Assembly (NCBI RefSeq): GCF_047496725.1
Contig: NC_132979.1
Span: 11,387,001-11,451,000, forward strand
Length of the DNA: 64,000 nt
Direction: 5' to 3'
From: Anoplolepis gracilipes
Taxonomy: Eukaryota; Arthropoda; Insecta; Hymenoptera; Formicidae
Shown here: piece by piece, positions 12,165 to 23,859 of the stretch
Numbering within the stretch: position 1 is the first letter of the stretch
Layout of the letters: every line of letters begins with the position of its first letter
The notes under the pieces: model-generated
Databases searched by the model: none
Seen by the model: the letters and a program-made list of their open reading frames with translations, nothing else
Told to the model about the DNA's origin: nothing
Made by a program: the position numbers and the translations under genes

Positions 12165-12235
12165 TCAGAGTTGGGAACTTAGTTTTTTTAAAAGTTACGC
12201 GTTACCGTTACTGTTACTTTTAAAAAATAAATTAT
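12165..12235 (+). repeat. hAT element end (solo terminal sequence)
   Basis: CAGAGTTGGGAACTTAG followed by GTTACGCGTTACCGTTACTG resembles the CAGGGTTGGGAAGTAACGCG termini seen at 53559 (inverted) and 22239. No transposase accompanies it, so it is a solo or truncated end. Confidence 0.45.
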
Positions 12236-12529
12236 TACTAAATTTAAAAAAATTTATTTTCTAGAAGTAAATATTATTTGTTTCAAGAATTTTATAAATT
12301 TATATATATTTGCAAGTCTACCACAAATTCATTATAAACATAAATTTATTTTAAATATTTTTTAAAATCCTATTAATTGTGACACTCTAACTGAGAGAAT
12401 ATTAAATTGAATTTCATTATTTGTTTGCTATATAAATAAGAGTTGACAGAAAAAATTTACGCTTTTAAATGGAGATATCTTTGTTGATAAGAACTCTTAT
12501 TCCTTTATTTTCATGAAATATTAATTTTA

Positions 12530-13284
12530 TTTACTCTATAATAAATTATATATATATATAACTAATATCTATAATATCTATATATATATATACCCATATA
12601 TATACTTCATATTATACGCTGAGCGTTTTTAATTAATATTTTAATAATTATTGCGAAAATCGCAAAATGGTATAAGACTTTTTTGCTCAGTTTACTATGC
12701 CCTACCTGCTCACGAGCGTTGTTAAGGGTGTTCTGGGAAACCTTGTATATCTTTCTTTGTGTTTCTAATTTTTTTTAGAATGTCTTAGTAAAATATCTTT
12801 TCTCGAAAAATAAATGTTGCAAACATTTTAAAGGAGGTCGTTTCTTTGTTGGATGTTTGGTTGAAATGACCTGGTTGCTTTTTTTTTCAATTGGCTTTTC
12901 TTCTTTGTTTTTAGTTTTTTTCTTTTTTTGCACTCCTTTACGAGATTTCTATAACTAAATTGTTATAAATTCATATTATTACAAACTGTTAGAAATATAT
13001 ATTATTTATTTATTATTTTAAAAAGAGAATTAAAAATTGTAGGAATAACCCACTATACAAAGTAACGTATTTAATACGTTTCAATAATGTGTCTTTGTAA
13101 CGTGAATTGTTTTAGAGATGTATATAGAGATGTATATAGAAAGATAACATAAACGGTTAATGTCCGCATTCAGATACTTACATATAAAACATTATAGAAA
13201 CGTTTCTTGATATTGTATCATAAACATTTTGTGGAAATAGTATTTAAATTTTACCATGATATATTACTATAATATATTTATAGC
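12530..13284. repeat. Direct repeat, copy 2 (partner 10383-11268)
   Basis: Second copy of the repeat described at 10383-11268, in the same orientation, about 2.1 kb away. It contains one copy of the foldback-end module (about 12610-12745), also seen in full inverted form at 21709-22232. Confidence 0.75.
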
Positions 13285-13592
13285 TATATAATATAAACTA
13301 TTTTCAAGTATAATATATATTGTTATTTTAATATATTGTATGTAAAAATAGATTAAATTCAACAAAGTTATATTGTTAAAAGTTTTGACTAATAACAATT
13401 ATATTATACATAATCGCCTATATATAATCGGAATTGAAATGGATATAATAATAACACTTCATGAAATAATACATGGATTAATACATTTATTTATTTAATT
13501 GTATAAGTATAACTCACAATTTATTATAATAATTATTATTTTAATTTAACATTTATATAAAACATAAAGATAAATTGAAGATTACGAACTTT

Positions 13593-13934
13593 CTATGAAA
13601 ATTCAAAGTCTGAGTCTACGTACGCTGTTAACTTATTATTATCAGATTCAGAGTATTTAATTCCATGATTTAATGTGCTTTGTAAGTATCGTAACACTCG
13701 CTTCGCTAATTTCCAATGAATAGGGCCAGGATCCGCACAAAAACGACTGAGCGCACTAGCTACAAATGCTAAATCTGGTCGAGTCGCATTCGATAAATAA
13801 ATTAACGCACCTACTAGTTCTCTGTATGGCACATTTTTCATTTGACTTCTTTCTTCTTCCGTTTGAGGCACTGATCGTTTCGTCAACACGGTACTTATTT
13901 CCATAGGGGTAGCTACGGCTTTACATTCTGTCAT
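13593..13934 (-). pseudogene. Ty1/copia pol: RT end and RNase H start
   Basis: The frame carries YRELVGALIYLSNATRPD and FVASALSRF, then WKLAKRVLRYL, the standard block between copia reverse transcriptase and RNase H, and then TAYVDSDF with the first RNase H Asp. It ends at 13593, so most of RNase H and the 3' LTR are missing: the element is truncated at its 3' end. A frame break at about 13935-14019 separates it from the RT frame. Confidence 0.85.
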
Positions 13935-14018
13935 ATTAAACTTATTAATTAGAGAGTGTATATATTTAGTTTATGTTAGTTTGATACTGCCGGTTGAGCC
14001 TTCCCTACTAACATTAAT

Positions 14019-14669
14019 TCAAAGTATGTTACATATCGGTCCTAAATCTTTCATTTTAAAACTTATCATTAATTTATTTTTAATATTCTGTAAATTTTTA
14101 AAATTAGATGCTGCTATTAATAAATCATCAACGTAGATAATTACTATCACGCGATCTCGTGAATTTTCTCCTAATACATATACGCAAGGATCTATATCAG
14201 ATTTTTTCAAACTTATTTTTGAGAAATACTTATCTAATTTAGTGTACCAAGCTCTTCCTGCCTGTTTTAGTCTATATAACGGTTTCTTTAACCGACATAC
14301 TTTGTTCCGCTGATTTTCCATTTCAAACATCTCGGGCTGCTCCATATAAATTTCTTCGTGTAGATCTCCTTGCACGTAAGCCGCAACAACATCCATTTGA
14401 TGCACGTGTAACTTCTTTTCCACAGCTACAGCTAAGAGAGTGCGTATAGTTTCGTAGCGTGCCACCGGAACAAAAACTTCTTCATAATCGATTCCCGCTC
14501 TTTGTTCGTGTCCTCCGGCAATCAACCAGGCTTTATATTTGTTCACGGATCCATCCTGATTTCTTTTTAGCTTAAATATCCATCTGTTGGTTAAAATCTT
14601 CTTATCTGTTGGCCTGTTCGTTAGCTCCCACGTTTTGTTTTCAACCAACGTATTATATTCCGTCTGCAT
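14019..14669 (-). pseudogene. Ty1/copia reverse transcriptase
   Basis: The 216-aa frame opens with the copia RT start (NKTWELTNRP, RWIFKLKRNQDG) and contains GIDYEEVFVPVARYETIR, VHQMDVVAAYVQGDLHEEIYMEQP with a catalytic Asp, LYRLKQAGRAW and the YVDD active-site box (residues about 180-183). Three active-site acidic residues are visible. It is the best-preserved part of this copia element. Upstream and downstream frames are offset. Confidence 0.9.
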
Positions 14670-14713
14670 CGCGGCTAGTCATGATTCTCTGTCCTTTCGC
14701 TATAGAATATCTC

Positions 14714-15376
14714 TCACATTTGATAGTTCTTCAGTATATAGACTTCGCCTTCATTTGATATTTCGTTGAATAGTTTTCTTGGCCTTTCGGGTTTTCCTAT
14801 TCGTACCTTTTTCGATCGACCTGGACCTTTTTTAGTTTGCCTCTGTATAGGCGTCTCTTCTATCACGCTCGTAGAATCCTCCTGAAGTTCTTCATCGCTG
14901 TTATCCACAATTAAATCTTGATTTGGAGTACGAAAATCCTCCTCTATTGATTCGCTTCCCGGTACCTCTGTTACTTCTGTATTTTCGCTGTCTTCATGAT
15001 TTTCCTTTTTGGTGTCTAACATGAATTAATCGGAATCTCTAACATTTCACTCGTGTTTTCAACTTCCAATATTTCAGTTGTGCTTCCTTTTTCCGACATC
15101 ACACTTTCAAGAAAGCGTACATCACGACTTTTTATTATAGTCTTTGTTTTGGGACACCATAGTCTGTAGAGACACCATAGCCTTCGACTCGCTAGAATAT
15201 CCTACCATCAGAGATTTCCTTTTGCTTCAAATTTATTTCCTTTTATAATGTAATCGTCTTTGATCCAAAAATACGCATGAAACCCAAATATGGTTTCCGT
15301 TGATTCCACATCTCGAATGGAGTTTTATTACTTAGGGCTTTCGTCGGGCATCTATTTCTTATAAAGTTCGCGGTGT
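14714..15376 (-). pseudogene. Ty1/copia integrase-RT linker
   Basis: This stretch joins the integrase and RT frames on the same strand. A 102-aa acidic frame (15022-14714) has the low-complexity Glu/Ser/Thr-rich composition typical of copia linkers, ending in a basic KKGPGRSKKVRIGKPERPRK patch. 15023-15376 contains further integrase C-terminal sequence in broken frames. It has no catalytic role of its own. Confidence 0.6.
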
Positions 15377-15767
15377 TTATAGCTTCTGCCCATAGACTGA
15401 GTGGTAATTTTGACTGATGCAGCGTGCCATCTCAACTAGCGTGCGGTTCGCACGTTCTGCTATACCATTCTGCTGCGGAGTGTGTTCCACTGTCAGCTGC
15501 CTCCTTATTCCTTCAGATTCCAGTAGATCTGTAAATTCTCGTGATAAATATTCTTTAGCATTGTTCGTTCGCAATACTTTTATATTCTGCCTCGTTTCTA
15601 ATCTGGCTTGTCGCATATAATTTTTAAATGCATTTAGAATTTCTGAACGTTTCTTTAAAAATACAATTTCAGTGTACCTTGTTTTATCATCAATGAAAGT
15701 TGCGAAATACCTTACACCTCCGAGTGATGTGCGCATTAGTCCGCACATATCTGAGTGCATAATTTTG
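15377..15767 (-). pseudogene. Ty1/copia integrase core, 5' part separated by an insertion
   Basis: The core begins just inside the insertion junction with MHSDMCG (first Asp) and runs through FATFIDDKTRYTEI and VLRTNNAKEYLS (in place of the usual DNGxEF, so the second catalytic Asp reads Asn) to PQQNGIAERANRTL, which carries the catalytic Glu. The upstream GAG-pre-integrase zinc region lies beyond the 15768-16500 insertion at 16501-16658. The Asp-to-Asn change and the insertion show it is dead. Confidence 0.85.
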
Positions 15768-16507
15768 TTTTTTTTTTTTTTTTTAACGTGGAGAAATGCT
15801 TTACGCATCCCCCGAGGAGCGAGAACTCCCCGGGGGTATGTGGGACTCCCCCGTATATATCGGGGTATACCCATTAAAACTCCACGGTGATCTTACTCGG
15901 CGATTGAATGGTGGGTTGGCCCTGGGGTCGCGTTAGCATTCAACCAGGACCCACCCCCGCCAGTCCCCCCAGATGGTCGGGGGGGATTTCCTTTCTCTAT
16001 GACGCACCACTGAGAATACTCAGTGGTGCATCATCGGCGGCATTGCGAGACCACCACGCAACGCTGCCGCCTTCCTTGGGGCCAAGGTGCAATGGGGAGT
16101 GGGTGTTCCCGCACCCACCCCCCGTTGACCTCTGGGGGAGGTGAGAATGTGACTCTCACCTCCCCCCCTAATGGCCGGATCTTAGGCCAGTTTGGGGCGA
16201 GGAGAGTCTTATAAGACTCCCCGAGTTCACTGCCCCGTGGGGGAGAGGGGGAGAAGACTATGTCTTGCCCCTTCCTGATCCCCTACGACCCCTCATCTGC
16301 TTGGATGAAAGGGTCCAGATTCCCCTAGGTGGGGGGACTCCTCCACCACCTCCATTATGGAGGTGGCCTCTACCTCAACAACCCCTGGGGGGGCGTCAAA
16401 ATGACCCCCCCACTCCACAACAGGGGTCATCTCTACCTTTGGGACCATCTCCGCCGGGGGAAACTCCTTCTCCGCACTCGACGGGGATCCTCTTCTCCTC
16501 GAGTGCA
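15753..16507 (-). mobile_element. GC-rich poly(A)-tailed retroposon inserted in copia (LINE 3' end or SINE)
   Basis: A ~730-bp insertion, strikingly GC-rich against its surroundings, starts with a run of 17 T at 15768-15784 (a poly(A) tail on the minus strand) and ends at 16500. It is flanked by GAGTGCATAATTT (15753) and GAGTGCACAACTC (16501), a probable target duplication of at least 7 bp that has since picked up C-to-T changes. Tail plus long target duplication indicates target-primed reverse transcription. I see no RT motif, so it is a 5'-truncated LINE tail or a SINE. Open frames in it are compositional. Confidence 0.65.
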
Positions 16508-16658
16508 CAACTCCTAGTACATCCTTCGCTCTGTTTTCTGACACCTTAAATGGTAATTGATGTATCTTATCCAAATGACATATCTCGCAGTCGAAATTTT
16601 CTTCTCTTGTATTTACGTTGAGTCCAATCGCCATTTCGTTTATGTTCATTTTTTTCAA
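16501..16658 (-). pseudogene. Ty1/copia pre-integrase zinc region
   Basis: Between the two insertions the copia frame shows KKMNINEMAIGL, then CEICHLDKIHQLPF, the GAG-pre-integrase CxxC region. The matching upstream HxRFGH block lies beyond the second insertion at about 17580-17612. Exon-like islands either side are in the same orientation, confirming one disrupted element. Confidence 0.8.
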
Positions 16659-17580
16659 GGACGTGTTCGAAAACAAGTTCAGTTACTGCCAGTAAAACGA
16701 GTGCAGTTGGTAGCAGTAAAAATTACTGGTGCTGCGTTTCGATTCTACTGTCAGTAAAAGCCAGTAAAGTTAAGAGTAAAAGTAAGAGAAAACAGGTGAA
16801 CGATTCCAATAAATATAATTTTTCATTAAAGGAAAAGGACTTAAATATAAAAAACAATAATTTATCAATTAACTCATATTGGGAAAAATTATTAAAATAT
16901 AATTATGGAAGAATATATTTTACTCGACAATGTTATTTTCGAATCTTCTACTAGTGCCTCTTCAAGTGACAGTGATGACCTTGAAGAGGTATTAGATATC
17001 ATAATGAATATAATGACAAAAATGAGAGGAGAGTATAAAAAATTAGAAATTATTTGGAGCATGTTGTTGTACACAGATATCAAATTTAAATCACATTTTA
17101 GGTATATAACTATATTTGTATACGTCCTTTACAGAAAATATAGTTATTTGGTTAAATTATCATTTTATGTATTTTATGTATTTAAAGTATTAAAATTGAA
17201 TATTTAAATACTCAATTTTATAACTTTAAATACACAAAATAAAGAAGAGAAAGAAAACAAGGAATAAATCAGAGGTTAGAATAGATTTGTTCTTATAGTA
17301 AGTATATCACCTATGTATGAGTTATATATAAATTTAACGTAATGTATTTAGCATTTTAAGAATATTTAATAAATACTTATATACCCTCTGCAACACTTCT
17401 TTTCCTTTAATGGAAAATTATATTTATTGAGATCGTTCATCTGTTTTCTCTTACCTTTATTCTTAACATTACTGGCTTTTACTGGCAGTAGAATCGAAAC
17501 GCAGCACCAGTAATTTTCACTGCCGCCAACTGCACTCGTTTTACTGGCAATAACTGAACTTGTTTTCGAACACGTCCCAA
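16656..17580. mobile_element. PIF/Harbinger-type non-autonomous element with long TIRs and CAA target duplication
   Basis: The element at 16659-17577 starts GGACGTGTTCGAAAACAAG and ends with its inverted copy. The terminal inverted repeats extend about 190 bp each with scattered changes. It is flanked by CAA on both sides (16656-16658 and 17578-17580), a 3-bp target duplication as made by Harbinger elements. Inside, 16905-17207 encodes a short acidic start (MEEYILLDNVIFESS) like Harbinger protein N-termini, but no DDE core. It interrupts the copia pre-integrase region. Confidence 0.75.
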
Positions 17581-18218
17581 ATCGTTGAAATTTAAATGAC
17601 CGAACCTTTCGTGCCATAGTTTGAGTCTAGTCGTTGAATTTCAATTGAAGATGATGCATGTGCCCTTGACGATGACTCAATTTCATCAATGACATATAGT
17701 TCACCATCACGTTTAGGAATCATCGCTGCAGAGTTATTTGGACGCTTCACTTTCGCGCAATTTTTATAAAAAGTCACTGTATAATTTTTGTCAGTCATTT
17801 GAGATACAGACAATAAATTATTTCGAAACTCGGGAACGAGCATTGTATCACACAGTTTAATTTTGTTCGTAGCACTGCCTTGAAGCTTCACGTTTAATTT
17901 TATCTCACTTGAACCGGTAGATTTTACGCATTGTTCTGTCGCGGTGTATACTTTTCGCGTTTTGTCATCTGAAATAATGTGGAATTTTTCCGGATTGTAA
18001 CACATGTGCTTTGTAGCACCACTATCAAGACACCACTTCGTTGATTTGAGCGAATTAGCGTTTATCACAACCGCTGGCATGGCATCTTCCACGTGTTTAA
18101 CTGCGTTATTCTTTTTCTTAGCTCTGCAGTCAATTGCTTTATGTCCGTTTTTACCACAATTATAGCAACTTCCGTCGAATTTTTGCATGTGCTGCTTCGG
18201 GTGATTCTTCCTCCACAT
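17578..18218 (-). pseudogene. Ty1/copia nucleocapsid zinc knuckle and protease
   Basis: The frame has a CCHC knuckle (CYNCGKNGHKAIDC, residues about 19-32), then a basic patch, then the aspartic protease with the active-site box DSGATKHM, and NNLLSVSQM, a copia protease C-terminal signature. The HxRFGH pre-integrase start follows at about 17580-17612 in another frame, immediately before the Harbinger-type insertion. The protease active site looks intact. Confidence 0.9.
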
Positions 18219-18832
18219 GTCGAGGATCGTGGTTAACTCTTCTTTTCTCCTTCACAGACAGCGCGTTATTATCAGCGTCGTTCTTATCGATCTGTTCAAG
18301 ATGTCTCGCCTCTTGCTCGATCAACTTTGATTTTAAGGATTCCACCGTCAGTAAATCATTACGTGACTCGATAGCTATGCAGAAGCTCTCATATTCGGAT
18401 GATAATGAGTTTAACAACATTACCGATTGTAAATCCTGAGGAATTTTCATTCCAGCCTCTTCAAGTTGTTCAAGTTTTCGTTGAAATGTATGCATGTATT
18501 CCGTTATTGTCTGACTCGAATCTTTCTTTAGCGATATATTTGTTTATACAACGTGGCTTTTCTCATAGGTCCCTTTGACTCGTACAATCCTTCTAGACTT
18601 TTCCATGCTTCATTAGAAGATTCGGCCTTCTTTATATGATTCAACTGACCTGTTGACATACACAACAAGATCATCGCCAAAGCCTTGCCGTCTTTAGTTT
18701 CTCACGTGGCCTGGTTCTCCGCCGTCTTTTCTCACTCATATAATCCCATAGATCGTTGCAGGTCAGTATGCTACGCATTTGCACTTTCCAGGATTCATAG
18801 TTTGTCTCGGTTAATTTTCCGATACTGTTCAT
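18160..18832 (-). pseudogene. Ty1/copia gag (UBN2-type)
   Basis: Gag starts at ATG 18832 shortly after the primer-binding region. It shows the copia gag pattern (NYESWKVQM near the start, then LEEAGMKIPQDLQSVMLLNSL and ESLKSKLIEQEARHL). A frame break lies at about 18495-18545, and the nucleocapsid frame overlaps its end at 18160-18218. It forms the particle shell of the retrotransposon. Now broken. Confidence 0.8.
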
Positions 18833-18892
18833 GTTTCCAATTTAAGCCATTTTTGTTTTTACTTAATTTTTAACCAGACTCGCAGTGGAATC

Positions 18893-18909
18893 ACTCTGGG
18901 CTCATAACT
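18893..18909 (-). promoter_or_regulatory. Copia primer-binding site (half-tRNA type)
   Basis: CTGGGCTCATAACTT directly abuts the LTR. It matches the anticodon-arm region of initiator tRNA-Met in sense on this strand, so the minus-strand element has its complement. This is the internal half-tRNA priming known for Drosophila copia, as opposed to use of the tRNA 3' end. Confidence 0.6.
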
Positions 18910-19181
18910 TGTTGGGTTTTATGGGTTTTATTTATGCCACAAGTACAAAAATACACACGTATCTTCCACGCAGCATATATTCGCCATTAAAACGTACTAG
19001 TATATGAAACATGACAAAAAAATATTAAACACTTGACGCTCTGCGCATGTATATACGGCTCATAGCGGCACTAGTTAAAACTAAAAACTAATATATAATA
19101 TAGTTAAAACTAAAAACTAATATATATAATAACGTACGCAGTGATTTGGCGCGTTGATCGAATGTAGATTTATTTCCAACA
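18910..19181 (-). repeat. Copia 5' LTR
   Basis: The 272-bp segment has inverted ends TGTTGG..CCAACA and lies directly upstream (minus strand) of the primer-binding site and gag. No second copy is found beyond 13593, so only the 5' LTR remains here. Confidence 0.7.
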
Positions 19182-21578
19182 AATTTAATATGCATACATG
19201 ATTACTTTCAATTATGTAACATATTTGATATAATTTCGAAATCTTAGGTATTATAATAAAATATAAATGTCCTCTGGATAATCATTGGATGTCTATAGAA
19301 TATTTACCCTCTTTCATTATATTGGATGTCTTTTGAATTTTATGAGATTATTAAAAATTAAATATTATACATATTACATTCTTGAAAGCCGTCAGGTCTA
19401 ATACAATTCTTATCAATTGGAGAGCTAGATCCTTCCCCCACTATGCCATTTGACGCCATTCACGAGCAAAGATCGAGTCAACTAATGATGGCATCTCGTA
19501 AAAAGGCATTAAAACTTGCACACGTCATTTTAGAATCTTTACTTGTTCACGGTTTGATACTTTATGACAACTCCAACGGGGCTAGGTAACTTCTCGGTAA
19601 AAAAAAGAGTAGAGGTTGTGCATAACATAAGAGTTAGTAAGAATGCTTGCTTTTCACAGCTGATAAAATTAAAAGCTGGCGTGTAAAAAGACAACTGTCC
19701 TCACGCAAAACGTTAAATTTTTAGCTTAAACATCCGTACTATCGGCGTTCTGAATATGTTTACATTTAGCCAAATTTGTATCTTATGGTATGTCGCGTAC
19801 ATTTGTAACCGAATATTCGATTTCATCAGTAGCCGCATACGGCGCTCAGGAAATTTTAATAAAATCAGCAATTTTAACACGCGGCGATGATTCTTAATGA
19901 TGTTAGCAGCCCTACATTGGTGCTTATAAAATTTACATCAGAAATACTCACATAGGTATTTGAAATAAAGATCTGTGTAATATATGTAATCATATGTTCA
20001 CTTTTTTATCAAATATCAATATTATTTTTTCAAATATGATAAAGAGATATAAAAGAAGAAATATGTTTTTAACTTGACTATTTTTACTTATATACTTTAC
20101 TTATATATTTAATGATTTAATTATTAATTTTACAATTAATTAATAGTTAATTATTTATTTTACAAAATAATTTAACAAAAGTCAAAATATATTTGTTAAA
20201 GATTTTTATTTTACATTTATCAAGAGTTATTTAATTACTTGATTACTTGATTTACGAATAAAGTTTATTCAAATATTTATTTTTTGTTAATATTCGAACC
20301 ATTTTATAGATCTTTCTAAACTTACATATTTTATGTATCTTGAGCACAGAAACTGAATTAGTTTGAACAAAATTGGTCTGTGGTTTTTATCTTATTTGTT
20401 TTTCATATAATCGTAATTTAATACAGTAATTATACGAACGTATAATTGTTCAAAATTTTTTAAATAAGAAAATAATTTTTTATAAACACTAGCAAACAGC
20501 TTGCATTTTTTACATAAGCTTAATTTTTTCAATTTATTAAATGAAGAAAGAAAGAAAAAATCTATATATTTAAAATTCATTTACTTTAATGACTTTCTTA
20601 TTATTTTATATATGTAATTATATATATAATATTTTTCTTATTCTTCTATATTTCTATAGTTATATATATAAAATTGTTTTTTAAAATTTTTTTATAATAT
20701 AAGAAAGTAAGTTATTTTTACACACATTTCTATATAAGAGTATATCGTATATTAAAATAGAATTAATAAAAGAATTTAGTTTTTGTGATTATCATATTGT
20801 TGCTACTATCTGATTGATTTTAATCGATTTTGATATTTATTTTTGCACTTATTTACAAATATATGCGCGGAAAATAATAACATCCTTTAAAAAAGTAGTA
20901 TGTTAACTTTAATATTTTGCCAACAATAAGAATACAGAACAAAACGAACAAATTAATAAAATAATCTTAACTGCTTGAAAGATAAGTCTACGTAGCAATC
21001 AATTGGAGCATCTAAATGAAATAAATCTCTTTATTTGATTCTCAAGACGAGAATCTTAAAAAGAGAAGACAATATTGCTCATTTTTTTATGTTTCATCTC
21101 TGTATTGAAATAGCAAGTCCAACTTAATATTTACTGTATACATCTTCAAGAGATCATTTTTTAGCCTGTTATCAAATTATTTATTAACAAGGACAATTTA
21201 TATAAAGAGCTAATATCTTATCTTATAATTGCTAAAGTGCTTTGTGGACTCATCTTTTTAGACAATTATGATTATTCTATTAACTTGTTGTCCCTTGTGT
21301 TTTGTATTCTTAGTTCTTATTATTACAAATATGTAGAATTTAATTTAACATATATTTTTCTTACAAATAATCGTTAGAAAATGAAAATTTATAAGAAAAA
21401 TATAAACTGATGAAAGGATTGTTATTTGTTTATTATTCGCGAGCATCCTTACGCATCTTTGGATTTTATTTGTTGAAGATATTCAAAAACAGAATCATTA
21501 CATTTTATTAATTAAAACTTTATTAACATAATTAAATTTTTTTAGAAGACAGAGCATCACAAGCGCGCGTAACGTGCG
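19182..21578. other. AT-rich stretch without recognisable genes
   Basis: 2.4 kb of mostly A/T. The less AT-rich part at 19380-19930 looks like old repeat sequence but shows no family-specific motif on either strand. Frames are short. Confidence 0.5.
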
Positions 21579-21586
21579 CTATTTAT

Positions 21587-21588
<2 letters not shown>

Positions 21589-21636
<48 letters not shown>

Positions 21637-21661
21637 TGTGTGTGTGTGCGTGCGCGCGCGC

Positions 21662-21705
<44 letters not shown>
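21589..21705. repeat. Compound microsatellite (TG)n-(CG)n-(TA)n
   Basis: TG repeats (21589-21649), a short CGCGCGCG block and TA repeats (21665-21705) run directly up to the left end of the next foldback element, which probably inserted into TA. Confidence 0.9.
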
Positions 21706-21706
<1 letters not shown>

Positions 21707-22236
21707 AGGGTGTTCCAGAGCACTTGTGCCAACGCCGTGAGCAGGTAGGGCACAGTAAACTGAGCAAAAAGTCTTATACCATTTTGCGATTTTTGGAATA
21801 ATTATTGAGAAATTAATTTACAAAGATCGGCAAATCCGACGCGAGTATCAGCCCGTTGCAAAAAAGATGGCGAAAAGGACGGTCCTAAGGACGGTCGCTA
21901 AGCGCGCGCGACGTAAATAGGCGCCATTGCCTCGCGGTTACCAGAGGCATAGACGAGAAACGTTGATAAGAACAATAGATTAGTGATTATTATTTAGCGA
22001 CCGGCCTAGCGGTGGGCCGTCCTTCTCGCCATCTTTTTTGCAGTGGGCCATCCTTCTCGCCATCTTTTTTGCGGCGGACTGATACTCGCGCCGGATTTGC
22101 CGATCTTTGTAAATTAATTTCTCAATAATTATTGCGAAAATCGCAAAATGGTATAAGATTTTTTTGCTGAGTTTACTGTGCCCTACCTGCTCACGAGCGT
22201 TAGCACAAGTGATTTCGAACATCCTGTATATATATA
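21706..22236. mobile_element. Foldback DNA element (mariner/TA-type MITE), ~0.52 kb
   Basis: Left end CAAGGGTGTTCCAGAGCAC and right end GAACATCCTG are inverted, and the arms pair for most of their length: AGGGCACAGTAAACTGAGCA with its inverse at 22167-22187, and ACAAAGATCGGCAAATCCG with its inverse near 22090-22110. It is flanked by TA repeats, as expected of TA-targeting elements. The middle carries a duplicated GGCCATCCTTCTCGCCATC block. No transposase. Arms of the same family lie in the repeats at 10383-11268 and 12530-13284. Confidence 0.7.
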
Positions 22237-22238
22237 TC

Positions 22239-22990
22239 AGGGATGGGAAAGTTACTTTTAAAAAGTAACTAATACCGTTACTCGTTACCGAGTTAAAATA
22301 ATAACTAGTTACCATTATTAGTTACTTATTATCAAAAGTAACTAGTTACCATTACCGTTACTCAAAAAGTAACAATTCGTTACTTTTCTCGTTACTTTTT
22401 TAATACTAACGGGAAATGAAATAAAGCAAATAAAAATTTATCTTCAATTTTATGCTTAAAAATTTTATCACCATAATTTTAAACTTATAATTATTCTTAA
22501 AATGCATGTAATTATATCTGGATTATCTGGATATAGGATATGTAGACTTACCTAAATTACAAAATATATGTTAAGTTTTATATTTTATGATATTTTTTAT
22601 TAAAAGTTATTTTTAATAAAAGTTGATATAGTACAATATCATCGTTTAAGCGACCTTTATAAGGTGATAATACAGAATTACCAATACTAAACAATCTTTC
22701 CACAGATGCACTGCTTGGTAAAGCCGTATTAAATTGAATAAATAATTTTTTAAATTTCGGAAAGTCTTTTAATAGTTTGACATCAGATCTTTTTGATTTT
22801 AAAAATCGCTAAAGTTCTTCTTCTCCAAACTCCGGAATTGATGTCGATTGCCGATGAAAGATAAAAAAATCGTCGTAATTATCATTTTTATTTAAGTTTG
22901 GAGAATTTTCATTGGAGCGAATGTCTAACAAATCTTTCAAGAAGCTCTCAGCTAACTTTTTTTCCCCCAGTTAACCAATTTAATTTGAAT
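22239..22990 (-). pseudogene. hAT element 3' end with transposase dimerisation-domain remnant
   Basis: On the plus strand the terminus CAGGGATGGGAAAGTTAC at 22239 is followed by the repeated GTTACC/GTAACT stretch seen at hAT ends in this window. Reading the minus strand, 22760-22635 encodes the hAT C-terminal dimerisation block with LPSSASVERLFSIGNSVLSP and KGRLNDD. 22990-22790 holds further degenerate transposase sequence. Orientation fits: C-terminus next to the 3' end. Frames are interrupted, so it is inactive. Confidence 0.7.
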
Positions 22991-23173
22991 TTTGGATGTG
23001 GGCAATTTGCAATTATTAATTCCTTTTTTTCAAATGTTGTACAAAATCTAAAATTTAAAATAAAATATGTAATATTATATATTATATATATATTAGATAC
23101 TAAATGTGCATACTTATTAATGTGTTTTTTAAGATACGAATACTGTATATTTTTATTAGTCTTTAACTTATAA

Positions 23174-23760
23174 TTAACCCAGACAGCATAGGTAGATTCA
23201 GAGCATATACACAGGATATCTTAAACGTAGATTGCGTATATCCCATTAATATTCGAAATACATACTACGATATTTTTTGAATGTACGGAGGATGTTCTAA
23301 TGTCTGCACTAGAAGCCGACTCAGTATATACTGAGAATATTTCTTGGTATATCATAAGTATATTAACAAAATATTTTGATCATATAACCAGTGTTACTAG
23401 AATATCTCTTGGTATATTAATGGTATATTTGTAGAATATTTTAAGCATATTACTAATAAATTATATGAATATACATATATGTAGAAGATAGTTGAAATAT
23501 ATAGGTATATAAAAAATAAATAAAAATGTGAAATTATTTAGTAAAATTTATGAACAAAGCTTTAGATAAAAATTTCACATTTTATTTATTTTTATATAAA
23601 ATATCTACTTTTTAATAAAAAAAATTTCTCTCGTTTTTATATCACATATATTGCACATATATTTAATTGTTTTTATACAACATCATATATTGCGTATATT
23701 TAATCGTTTTTATACAACATATTGCGTATATTTAATCGTTTTTTTTATAACATATATGGT
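23174..23760. repeat. Degenerate AT-rich repeat with CCCAGACAGCA end
   Basis: CCCAGACAGCA at 23178 begins a stretch of ATATTC/GTATAT-like motifs related to 51990-52316, which ends TGCTGTCTGGG. The two look like opposite ends or copies of one AT-rich repeat family. No coding frame. Confidence 0.45.
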
Positions 23761-23859
23761 ATATATTTAATACACACATATAATTATATATTGCACGTAG
23801 TGAACACATATATATATATATATATATATCTATGATAAATATATATATATATATATATA

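Noticed and set aside
15908..16549. Several overlapping Gly/Pro-rich frames
   Set aside because: GC-rich retroposon sequence with few stops; no motifs.
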